From Amphiura filiformis (taxonomy: Eukaryota > Echinodermata > Ophiuroidea > Amphilepidida > Amphiuridae): a stretch of DNA of 64,000 bases. The stretch spans positions 86,062,148 to 86,126,147 of the forward strand of contig NC_092630.1 of NCBI RefSeq assembly GCF_039555335.1, written 5' to 3'. The translations under genes were made by a program, and so were the position numbers. Below the pieces are notes generated by a model. The model saw only the letters and a program-made list of their open reading frames with translations. It made no database searches and was not told the origin of the DNA. Shown here in pieces: positions 45,351 through 56,363 of this stretch; within the stretch, counting starts at the first letter, position 1; every line of letters starts with the position of its first letter.

Positions 45351-45935
45351 AGATTTGTGTTCAGTCGTGAGCTCCCTCAAATGCTGTTGTATGTGAAAGA
45401 GCTCTAATGACAAATTATCATACCAAACCAGTAAATGTGCACGTCGCAAAAAAAAGTAGATTTAAGATTATTCAGATGAAAAATTAGTGTGTGTTTCAGT
45501 CAAAAGTAAGAAGAAACGCCATTATTAAACTTAATTTTTTGTTTGCAATTTAAATAACACAATCTTAAAAATCACAATGAAAGATAAAACGGTTTTGTAC
45601 ACAATTCCACGGAAATGGTGTACATATTGGCGTAAATCAACCGGGAGGTTGACAAGTATTGGCGAAGATTAAATTAAATGAGTTTTGAAATTTTCAGTCT
45701 TTTTTTAAATTTTGTTTACTTTTTTATGGCTTGAAGAACTGAATCGCGTATTACGCAGCCCACCACTCGCATGGCGCAGAGCGCCACGCAAAGTTCATTG
45801 GGCGTACCGGCGCGTAATTTTAGCGCAATCGCGGATAAGCCAAGTTGATTGATCGGTGACGCAAAATCACGCACGAGAAATGCATTATTTACGATCTGCA
45901 TCATTTTCTAGCTCGGAAGGCGCGCGCGCAAATCG

Positions 45936-46862
45936 CTATCTTCTGAAGATAGCATTGCGGGCCTAATAAAGCAACAGAAAACATTTCACACATTTGAAAA
46001 ACATCTGTTGTTAGGAAAGTTTGTTTTTGATGTGTTTTGTTTGTTTGTTTTTCCACTATCTACTCAAGATAGCGGTTTTTTTATAATAAAATAGGCCTAA
46101 GAAAGTAAGAAAGGTTGACAATATTTTGTTATACCATTTGAAACCGTATGAACTAATTTTTTAAAAAAATCAAAGAAGTCGGACATTTCATTTGGTATAT
46201 TTTTTGTACTACATGTTTGTTGTTTGTTTGCTTGTTTGTTTGTTATCTACTCAAGGTAGAATTTACGGTGTGATTTGCAAATCATTATAGGCCCTTTGCG
46301 ACATCACGAATCATGCATATGCTGTCAAAAAACGCGCTCAAATCCTACTTACGGCCTGCATCATTTTGTCGGCACTCGCAAACGGCTTTACGGGCTTAAT
46401 AAAACAACGCAGAAAATATTTCACAAATTTAGAAAACGTCTGTTAGGAAAGTTTGTTTTGATGTTTTTTCTTTGTTTATTATTATTTGCCTACTTGTTAG
46501 TTTTTCCGCTATCTACTCAAGTAAAATACAAAGAAATTGAGAAAGGTTGAATATATTTTGTCAGGCCTATCTACTGATGATAGCATTATAAAACCTAATG
46601 AAATAATACAAAAAGAAGGAAATTATAAGACTTAGCATGAGACGAGTCAAAAGATAATTTGATATGTTTTTGTATATTTTATGTTTGTTTGTCTGTTTTT
46701 TTGTTTTTGAAAAACATCTGTTGTTAGGAAAGTTTGTTTTTGATGTGTTTTGTTTGTTTGTTTTTCCGCTATCTACTCAAGATAGTAGTTTTTTTAATAA
46801 AATAGGCCTAAGGTCTAAGAAAGTAAGAAAGGTTGACAATATTTTGTTATCTCCTGATGATA
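45936..46862. repeat. left hairpin-module array
   Basis: Seven short imperfect palindromes of the form CTATC-TACTCAA-GATAG or variants (45936, 46056, 46244, 46509, 46567, 46769, 46847) separate modules with GTTAGGAAAGTTTGTTTTGATG, GAAAGGTTGACAATATTTTG and GCATGAGACGAGTCA. Confidence 0.85.
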
Positions 46863-46890
46863 CCATTTGAAACCGTATGAACTAATATTT

Positions 46891-48332
46891 TAAAAAAATC
46901 ATAGAAGAAAATATAGGCACAAATTTAGAAAACGTATATAGCCCAGACAAGCAACGTGTATAAGTAGGCGTAAAACTAATTTTGGTGGGTTTAATTAAAA
47001 TGATCTTCGGTTTATATATCAGGTAAAAAATGTACCAGTGTATATTTGAAGAATTAATACTTTCCAGCAAAATCATGAAACGTTTCATAATATTTTAAAA
47101 AGGCCTACTAACGGTGCCTTAAATTAAATATTGTTGTATACGTTTTTCTAACATTTTCACAAATCATATCGGCTTACTGTCAATATCAATACGGCGTATT
47201 TTTATTCATAAACAAAACATTGATTATAATAAAAGTATTTTGTCAAAATTTAGGTTTTCTATTAAATATGTAAAACAAATGTTAAAAAAATGTTTTTTAA
47301 TAATTTGTGTTTGCTGGGTTCGTGCAAGATCTCGACAGAAAAAATACGTTGTATTTTATTAAGTGGCATTATTTATTATAAGGGCATTATTTATTATAAG
47401 GGCATTAAGGGCGTGTATAGGCTATAATCTTAAAATACAGGGTGATTTAAAATGAACTGTGCCAAACTTCAAAAATAAAAATAAAATACTTGCCGACATT
47501 TAAATAATTTGTGTTTGTAGGCTGTAACAGGATAGTATGTTTTCTATTATTGGTGAAAAAATCATGTCTTTACCTCTAATGGTTTGGACGAAAAATACAT
47601 TCTTAGAAAACACACCAAAAACGATGTTGCACACATGAGTATTTTAATCAAATATTCTGTTCTACAACGCGTTAACGGTTTGATCACTCAACTGCCCTCA
47701 GACGCTTTTAGTTCAAAATAAATTGAATTGCGCATGTTTATTTAAAAATGAAAATAAGATGAATTGATAAATGAATAAAATTAAAATTAAATACTTACCG
47801 ACATTTAAATAATTTTATGTAGCAAGCTGTAATAGGGTAGTAGGTTATGTTTCCTATTATTTGTGAAAAATTCTGTTCTCAATTACGAGTGATACGGTAT
47901 TGCACCAGCACCATTTCTATTTGCATTTAAATTTCCCTCTACAATTTCAAGTCAACGAGTCCTTTGTTCTACATGTATTATTTACATGTAATCTTTGGAA
48001 ACCTGACATTGTCATAACCGTCATAATATATTCAATTTAGTGATACAAAAGTTCAGCAGTTTAAAAATTGTAAAATGTATACGACATCGTTTTGTGTCAA
48101 TTTTTATTTATTTCGTTTGTACATAAATTAACACGGAATAAAGCTAAATTAACTTTGAAATCTGATTTTCTCAAAATCAACTGATTTTACAAATATGATG
48201 TACGACAAACGAAAAAATGATTATGTCGAATAACACCAATAATGAAACTGCTGTTGAAATATTAACCATGAAACGGTAGGTCTACTCGACTCATGGTTGT
48301 AAAAGAAATAGGCCTATGTAGCCCCCCCCCCC
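46891..48332. other. centre of the large element, left part
   Basis: AT-rich. Direct repeat of about 100 bp: ACTTGCCGACATTTAAATAA near 47489 and ACTTACCGACATTTAAATAA near 47791. GGGCATTATTTATTATAA repeats near 47390. No genes. Confidence 0.5.
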
Positions 48333-48682
48333 CACACAAAGGTTGACAACCACGAGAGTAACCAAATCTTTCAAAGATCCCCTTTGCAATGATTTTTCAT
48401 CAAATTTACCCCCCTTTTTCATGCAAATTCGAGGTCAACAAATTAAATAGGCCCTACACCATATTTTGCCAATTTCACGATCCTTGCTTAGACTGGATCC
48501 TTCAGTCTTTCAACAACTACGCACGGTCATCAGGTTAAGGCAATGTGAAGGATTGTGGGTAAATAAAAGGCGCCGCCATTAGAGGCCAGAAGGATTCAGG
48601 CTAGTCCTTGCTGCTGGTAAAAAATAACCCCTTTTCCGCGCAATTTCAATTTGGTAACTCTCATGGTTGTCAACTTTTGTGT
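48333..48682. mobile_element. MITE with ACACAAAGGTTGACAACCA TIRs
   Basis: ACACAAAGGTTGACAACCAC at the left, ATGGTTGTCAACTTTTGTGT at the right, 350 bp, nested in the centre of the large element. Confidence 0.8.
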
Positions 48683-49083
48683 TGACTAGGGTGCCGGGGT
48701 AGGCCTAAGGCCTATGTATAGTCATTTTCAAATAACCGCAATCTACAGCTGCTAGTATAAGTTCTGAAGAAAGTTTTATATTTTTTGCTGACATTTACCC
48801 GAACATTTATTTTAACCTACGTCATGTAGGCCTATATTCCTGAAAACAATCACCAGCATGTACTTTTCAAATAATTTAGCTATTCTATTTTGATAATTTC
48901 ATAATAGTTGAAATTGTAACAAACTGACATAAGAACACCCCAATTATGTTTTACCTTTTCATTCCTATCGTGCTTTTAAAAAACCTTTAGATCATTGAGC
49001 TGCTGAAATATGCTTATCATACGAGTACGAGTTTAGCGAAAATAGTGAATCATACAAGTATTATAAACGTGGCTGTGTACTCT

Positions 49084-49624
49084 ACTCCCCATTCCAGAAA
49101 AATACAGAACTAATTTTTTTGAATAAAAAAAAACATTATCCTAGTAATAAAAGTCAAATTTTGATATCTAGCCACTTTTTGAAAATAAGAGCCAAAAACA
49201 TGCGTTTTTAGGGTGTTTTCCGTATGTTGTGATAATCAAGCCCAAAGACTTGAACTAAGAATAATAACATTTTATGCCTTCTAATTTTTGGAAAAGACAT
49301 GTTTCATTCTTATATAAAGCAACCATTTATTAAAGTAACACAAAAAAGTGAAAATTAGATCAAAATTTCGGCATATACTGAAGATTTTAAATGCTTAGAT
49401 TTGTTCCAAGTTTGTGATTTTCGTGATTTGGTTGTCAGAAAACATGCCGAAAATGCATGTTTTTGGCTCTTTTTCAAGATATTAGTGAAATAGTGAACTT
49501 TTTCTTTTATCTCCAGTTAGGACTAACTAAAGGATTAGGATTTAGCTATGTTTCATTTGCCAAAACGGGATAATATTTTTTTAATCGCAAAAAAATTAGT
49601 TCTGTATTTTTCTGGAATGGGGGT
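49084..49624. mobile_element. foldback MITE with CCCCATTCCAGAAAAATACA TIRs
   Basis: CCCCATTCCAGAAAAATACA at the left and TGTATTTTTCTGGAATGGGG at the right, mirrored through AGCCAAAAACATGC and GCATGTTTTTGGCT. Better kept than its relative at 3880-4386. Confidence 0.9.
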
Positions 49625-50430
49625 AGACACTGTTTCTTTCGCGAAATTGAGTTTTTTGAAATGTATTTACTTTGTTATGTTTTTCATAAATACAAGAAAA
49701 ATAATCCAGATTTGTTAATAACTGTTCTATTTTATGGATTTTATTTCACTATTTCACTTGTTTCCGCAATTTAGAAGGAAAGGAAATCTTTGTTGTACCA
49801 TCGGGGTACACGCGAGCACATCGCGTTTTGTAGTCGCGCAATTTGTTAACGCACGGATACGCTACGCATACGCAACGATTATCTGCATGCGCGGCGCATC
49901 TTATGGAAGCACCACGGAAGCACTGATTTCAAAAAAACCTTGCGGTCCAAGGGCTCCGTTTTAGCTACTGTGATTTTTTTTTCAAGTTCTTTCCCCCGAC
50001 TTTAACATCAAGATATGAAAAGATTTCGCCCAAACTTCTCAAGGGGCTGTGGATTTACTCGATGTTTACGTAATGTAAGGAAGAAAGACGAGAAATGCCG
50101 CATTCTCCTGTGATCTTTGATCAAAGTACAAAATGTGACCACTTAACTTCAACTGCCTTTATTTCAATGTTCATTTTCTCGGTAAAATGACTATTTATTT
50201 ACACGATAACTCAATGAATACAGCATTTATTAAGCAATTGTGCTTATCATAAAACGCATGATCGTTTTTCTCATTTATATATTTTAGTCTATTTCCAATT
50301 TTAGGCATCATTTTGTGCAAATAGGCGTTTGTGAATTTTAAAAAGTACATTTTGATGCTTTATAGGCCTATGGTCAATATCTCAAAAATAAGGCTAATAT
50401 CAAAAACTAAAAAAAATTGGAAAGAGTGTT
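49625..50430. other. centre of the large element, right part
   Basis: A CpG-rich patch at about 49790-49960 (many CGC words) within AT-rich sequence. The frame 49734-49964 across it has no family match. Confidence 0.4.
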
Positions 50431-52010
50431 TTTTTTTGTTATGATGTACAGAACAAAAATTGTCAAAAATTCATTTTTGTAGGTAAAAATCAAACAAATA
50501 AAAAAACAGACAAACAAACATGGAAAATACAATAATATACCAAATTATCTTTCCGACTCGTCTCATGCTATAAGTCTTTAATATAATTTCCTCTTTTTTG
50601 TATTATTTCATTAGGTTTAAAAATGCTATCACCAGTAGATAGGCCTAACGAACAACCTTTCTCATTTTTTTTGTATTTTACTTGCGGAAAAACTAACAAG
50701 CAAACAAATAAATAAATAAACAAACAAAAACATCAAAACAAACTTTCCTAATAGACGTTTTCTAAATTTGGGAAATATTTTCTGGCCGTAAATAGGCTTT
50801 GAGCGGGTTTTTTGAGCAGATGATGCTTGGTGCCGCAAATCACATCGTAAATTCTACCTTGAGTAGATAACAAACAAACAAGAAATTGGTTCATACAATT
50901 CCAAATGGTGTCATCAGTAGATAACAAAATATTGTCAACCTTTCTTACTTAGGCCTACTTTCTTTGTAATTTAAAACAAAAATAAATATCTTTAGTAGAT
51001 AGCGGAATAAACAAACAAACAAAAAAAACCCTCAAAAACAACCTTTCCTAACAGATGTTTTCTAACTGTGTGAAATATTTTCTGTTGCTTTATTAGGCCC
51101 GCAATGTTATCTTCAGAAGATAGCCGTTTGCGCGAGCGCCTTCCGAGAAAATGATGCAGATCGTAGATGATGCAGGCCGTAAGTGGGCTCGCGCGTGTTC
51201 ACAGATGCATGTCGCAACGGGTGATTTGCAAATCGCACTGTAAATGGTATCTTGAGTAGATAATATACAAAAACATATCAAATTATCTTTCTGACTCGTC
51301 TCATGCTAAGTCTTATAATTTCCTTCTTTTTGTATTATTTCATTAGGTTTTATAATGCTATCATCAGTAGATAGGCCTGACAAAATATATTCAACCTTTC
51401 TCAATTTCTTTGTATTTTACTTGAGTAGATAGCGGAAAAACTAACAAGCAGACAAATAATAATAAACAAACAAAAAACATCAAAACAAACTTTCCTAACA
51501 GACGTTTTCTAAATTTGTGAAATATTTTCTGCGTTGTTTTATTAAGCCCGTAAAGCCGTTTGCGAGTGCCGACAAAATGATGCAGGCCGTAAGTAGGATT
51601 TGAGCGCGTTTTTTGACAGCATATGCATGATTCGTGATGTCGCAAAGGGCCTATAATGATTTGCAAATCACACCGTAAATCTACCTTGAGTAGATAACAA
51701 ACAAACAAGCAAACAAACAACAAACATGTAGTACAAAAAATATACCAAATGAAATTTCCGACTTCTTTGATTTAAAAAAAATTTTAGTTCATACGGTTTC
51801 AAATGGTAGATAACAAAATATTGTCAACCTTTCTTACTTTCTTAGGCCCATTTTATTATAAAACAAACCGCTATCTTGAGTAGATAGTGGAAAAACAAAC
51901 AAACAAAACACATCAAAACAAACTTTCCTAACAAGAGATGTTTTTCAAATGCGTGAAATGTTTTCTGTTGCTTTATTAGGCCCGCAATGCTATCTTCAGA
52001 AGATAGCCGT
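50430..52010. repeat. right hairpin-module array
   Basis: About eleven TATC...GATA hairpins (near 50625, 50864, 50909, 50987, 51108, 51249, 51358, 51421, 51681, 51873, 51990) border modules inverted relative to the left array. The part before about 51250 has no full left counterpart, so this array is longer by roughly 0.8 kb. Confidence 0.8.
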
Positions 52011-53550
52011 TTGCGCGCGAGCCTTCCGAGCTAGAAAATGATGCAGATCGTAAATAATGCATTTCTCGTGCGTGATTTTGCGTCACCGATCAATCAACTT
52101 GGCTTATCCGCGCTTGCGCTCAAATTACGCGCCGGTACGCGCAATGAACTTTGCGTGGCGCTCTGCGCCATGTGAGTGGTGGGCAGCGTAATACGCGATT
52201 CAGTTCTTCAAGCCATAAAAAAGTAAACAAAATTTTAAAAAGACTGAAATTTCAAAACTCATTTAATCTTCGCCAATACTTGTCAACCTCCCGGTTGATT
52301 TACGCCAATATGTACACCATTTCCGTGGTATTGTGTACAAAACCGTTTTATCTTTCATTGTGATTTTTAAGATTGTGTTATTTAAATTGCAAACAAAAAA
52401 TTAAGTTTAATAATGGCGTTTCTTCTTACTTTTGACTGAAACACACACTAATTTTTCATCTGAATAATCTTAACTCTACTTTTTTTTGCGACGTGCACAT
52501 TTACTGGTTTGGTATGATAATTTGTCATTAGAGCTCTTTCACATACAACAGCTTTTGAGGGAGCTCACGACTGAACACAAATCTAAAAATGCATAAATGG
52601 AGCCGAAAACACCGTGAACCAGGACAGGAAATCATCTAACAATACATTGTTGTTCCAAAATAATTTAGGCCTAATTCTTGCAAATGAGAGAGCCCAAACT
52701 ACCAATGCACCAGTAGGCCTACTATCAAAACAACACGGAGCCGAAACACCGGGAACCACCACAGGAAACCATCCAAAAATGCATTCAATGTTCCAAAATA
52801 ATTTAAATCTTGCAAAGTAACAAAAACATATGAAAGCACAAATCAACCAATGCACAATTACTATCAAAACAACACGGAACCGAAAACATCGGGAACCACC
52901 ATAGGAAACCATCCAAAAATGCATTTTTGTTTTTGTTCCATTATAATTTAAATCTTGCAAAATAACAAAAACACATCAAAGTACAAACCTGCAAATTCAT
53001 AATTATTATCAAAACGACCTGGAGCCTAACCCTGAACCACCACAGGAACCAAAAATTGCATTTTTGTTCCAAAATAAATTAGAATAATAAAATTAAAAAC
53101 ACATGAAAAAGAAATTCAATCATCAGAAATAGCTCATTTTTATACAAAATCATTGTTTTGATTTATTCAAATTACAAAAACCAATGAAAACAAAGATCAT
53201 GCAATGTTTTGTATGTTCAAAACAATATGGAGCCTAAAACACTGGGAACCACCGCTGGAAACCATCTAAAAATCTCATTTTTGTTCAAAAATAATACAAA
53301 TCTATAAATCACCAAAAATGATAATGCCAACCCCTGCCAGATTGACACTTGCCAACCTGGTACAATTGGCAGATGCCAATGATTTCTGACACTCTGGATA
53401 TTGATGGCAAATGCCAATTTGGCCCGTGACTGCAAATGCCTGGTTGTGCGTACCCCTTGCACATTCTTTTTGGCCGAACCTGGCAAATGCCACATTGGCA
53501 TGCAGTTGGCAAGTGCCAACCTGGCACTATGTGGCATATTTTCCCTGTGT
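51250..53550. repeat. right arm of the 2.3-kb inverted repeat
   Basis: Inverse of 44384-46690, ending GTGGCATATTTTCCCTGTGT at 53550. Confidence 0.9.
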
Positions 53551-53851
53551 ACAGGATCGACGAGTGTCAGACCGACTGACACAAACTGGCTGTGTAGGAG
53601 ACTATCGTAGAGGCAGTCTATAAGCAGATGACAATGGCGAATGTATGCTCGCTGACCGTACAGAGGTCAGTCACATGCTAATGTCATTAGCCTAGGCTAA
53701 TGTCATTAGCCTTAGTCGGATGTCCTTCAGCCCACTATGCATTTAAAAACTATTAAACAGGTGGGAACACAATGGCCATGCGTGGCTGTGGATTCAACCT
53801 ACCATGGCATTTTCTGCCATGAAGATATCGGGGCGATGACACTCTGCACCG

Positions 53852-54128
53852 TGCCACTGCACAAAATTCATAGACTTTTATTATTAAACTATGCATTCAA
53901 CATCATTTTCTTGACAAATTTGTTCAACATGGAATTTCAACAACTTATTAGGATTGAGCTATGCTGTGTTATGCCGGAGGAGTGTTGTCCAAAATATTTC
54001 ACATTTTAATAAACTGTCTTGGTGGCGTAGTACACGTCTGAAATTTTATGACGTCACTGGCTGGGATTCCCCGTTGTTCTAAACAAAAACATGTGGGTAT
54101 TCCCCAGGCCAGTTGACGCAATACGTAC
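53852..54128. other. intergenic spacer
   Basis: No feature recognised; short AT-rich stretch. Confidence 0.4.
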
Positions 54129-54900
54129 GTAGGGGGAAGTGGGGCAAATTGGTCCACCTAATGTCCCATTTTGCCCCACCAGATTTTACTCGGCTATAAT
54201 ACTAATACCCGACAACTTGCGACAAGTGACCACTACAAAACAAAAGGTACATCACCAAGTGTCTAGTAGACTTACGTTTCACAAAAATTGGTGCCGGTCG
54301 GCCTCCGGCTTCATTATTTTATTAAGGTGTCTTTAAGGCGTCCCATTTTACCCCACTGCAAGATTTTTCTGTAACAGAGGCTGGGGTAAAATGGGGTAAA
54401 ATGGGACGCCATTGATTTACTATGGGACTTTTTTTGTTGGGGCAAAATGGGACAGTTTGAGTTAGCACACAGTAAATCAATGGCGTCCCATTTTACCCCA
54501 ATTTGGCATATTCCTGAAAGAAAGCTTTTCTTATAATTTTCGAAGAAAAAAGTTACAATTGTTGTCTTATTTAATTGAAAGGGTAGCTTAGAAGTTATTT
54601 TTTAATTTGAGAAACACTAATCCGGACCATTGATTCAGATATTGAGCCACAAGTCGTGACCTCTGCTTAGACATGACAAAAAATGGAATACTTATTTTGA
54701 TGTGTTAAGCTTACGGCCCTCAAAAGTTCCTGTTTAATGAAGAATGGTACTTTTAAACGGTTTGAAATATAAATAGACATTATATCAAAGTTATTTTGTT
54801 GCAAAAATGGGCAAAATGTGACTATTTTAAGGTATAAAAGTATTTCCGAAATCACTGTCCCAAATTACCCTGTGTCCCAATTTGCCCCAAGTTACCCTAC
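54129..54900. mobile_element. TIR element GTAGGGGGAAGTGGGGCAAA
   Basis: GTAGGGGGAAGTGGGGCAAA at the left, TTTGCCCCAAGTTACCCTAC at the right. The inner part repeats GGGGTAAAATGGGACGCC and its mirror GGCGTCCCATTTTACCCC. Confidence 0.8.
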
Positions 54901-55384
54901 GGCAAAAATACAAGCCTGGAACCAGGTCTCATATAATGTCTTCCTTCCGCTGAAGTGTTACACGTAGAGCTGTCTACTGTAGATAGTACTCGATATACTC
55001 AGTGTAAGCTTCTGTATTATAGGTGAAATTTTGAGGTAAGTTGATTCATTTTCATTTTAAATCATTGCGTTATTATTAATCTACTGACATGACAGTACAA
55101 GAGACTGTTGAAATGTATCTACAAATACTATTTTGTGTTAGGCATTTATGTATATTAATAGTATAGTAGTAGGCCCCTATTATTTAAAATCTAGTTATGA
55201 TAGTACGTACAGCGTTCTAAATCCAGTGTAGGCCTATATTTAAACAACCATTGCATGCGCTACCATTTGATACCGTGTTCACTTCATTGTACTGGAGGCC
55301 CTATATCATTATGGCCGAATGTTCTACTCCATTATAAGAGAAGCATTTGCAATCTGTAACAATCACCAGTTTATTGCACAGTTA
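54901..55384. other. intergenic, nothing recognised
   Basis: No supported features. Confidence 0.4.
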
Positions 55385-55822
55385 GGGGCTGTGCAATAAT
55401 TATCAGCCCCCCCGGGGGGGTAGAATGTCGAACGGCTCGCCAAAAATCCCTTGCCCCCCCCCCCCCCAAAATTGCTTTCCCCCCCCCCCCCCACGCTCGG
55501 CCCGCCAAAATTCTTTGCCCCCCCCCCCCTTGAACATGCCAAATTTTTGGGATCCCAAACTCCAAACTTTAAATGGTCTAGATGTATGTTGCGAGCGCAG
55601 CGAGCAGGAAAATTTGCATATTTAAGCGTTTCCGTACCGTTTTCCTAAGCCTTTTTAAAGCCTTTTATTAAAAAGGTGCCCCGTGAATGCGTGCCAAAAA
55701 TCTCTTGCCCCCCCCTCTCGGCTTGCCAAAAATTGCTTGCCCCCCCTTTCGGCTCGCCAAAAATGTCTTGCCCCCCCCCCAATTTTACCCTCCCCCAGGG
55801 CTCATAATTATTGCACAACCCC
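55385..55822. mobile_element. PIF/Harbinger-type MITE (GGGGCTGTGCAATAATTAT)
   Basis: GGGGCTGTGCAATAATTATC at the left, ATAATTATTGCACAACCCC at the right, with TTA directly outside both ends (55382-55384, 55823-55825), the target typical of Harbinger. The interior has C-runs and repeated GCCAAAAATTGCTTGCCCC-like words. Confidence 0.75.
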
Positions 55823-56124
55823 TTATTGAATACTGCATTCTCGACTGCATTTAAGTAGGATTATAATGCTAGTTCGATTCCTTTGTTCGAAGTCATAGAT
55901 TTATCTTACATTCACAGTCAACCCCCGAGTTTTGAGCTTCTGGGAAATACGAATTGCTTATGTTGCCCTCAATGCATGGAAATGAGTTGTATGTATTTAT
56001 ACATGCGTGTGATTACATTGTAATTTTATCTTGCTTCATCAGTTAGCCCACCTTTGAACCCAAACATATTATTAACGCACAGATTGCATGACTATAGGTG
56101 AGGGTTGAGAACCAGAAAGCCGTA

Positions 56125-56275
56125 ACTCACAAAGGAATCCTTGGGTTGAGGGAATCCTTTGTGGGTTGAGGGAATCCTTTGTGGGTTGAGGGAATCCTTT
56201 GTGGGTTGATGGAATCCTTTGTGGGTTGATGGAATCTTTTGTGGGTTGATGGAATCCTTTGTGGGTTGAGGCTTT
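56125..56275. repeat. 20-bp minisatellite, about seven copies
   Basis: GGAATCCTTTGTGGGTTGAG repeats head to tail with G/A changes in the last bases. The frames over it (repeated HKGFPQPTKDS-like peptides) are products of the repeat. Confidence 0.95.
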
Positions 56276-56363
56276 CTAGCCCGGCGCAATGACCCCCTTT
56301 TTGTATTAACTTACACCCAATGACCCCTTTTAGAAATTGACAGAAAATCTGTAAATGTTTCCG

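Larger units (their letters stand above)
44384..46690. repeat. left arm of the 2.3-kb inverted repeat
   Basis: It starts at ACACAGGGAAAATATGCCAC. Its mirror in the right arm ends at 53550. Identity is very high: frames 44975-45352 and 52583-52960 translate to 125 residues with only two differences. Confidence 0.9.
44022..53846. mobile_element. 9,825-bp Transib/RAG-type non-autonomous element with mirrored arms
   Basis: The left end CACACCGACATCGCCCGG and the right end (inward) CAGAGTGTCATCGCCCCG agree at 13 of 18 positions. The flanks carry an exact 5-bp duplication CACCG (44017-44021, 53847-53851). Terminal 200-300 bp match the 728-bp copy at 29739-30466. Inside, inverted arms run from 44384 to about 46690 and from about 51250 to 53550. 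They contain, from outside inwards, a cluster of TTGGC/GCCAA palindromes, a tandem array of about 140-bp units, a CpG-richer block and an array of modules bordered by TATC...GATA hairpins. The centre (about 46900-50430) is AT-rich, has two nested MITEs and no transposase. Frames of 60-125 codons in the arms occur in mirrored pairs and follow the repeat period. Classification rests on termini and duplication length. Confidence 0.75.

Noticed and set aside
44975..45352. 125-codon frame repeated in mirror at 52583-52960, which could look like a conserved gene pair
   Set aside because: It follows the 140-bp tandem repeat and is conserved only because the arms are identical at DNA level.
46567..46583. 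CTGATGA words in the hairpin array, suggestive of a hammerhead ribozyme core
   Set aside because: No GAAA element or the third stem at the required spacing; the word is part of the TATC...GATA palindrome.
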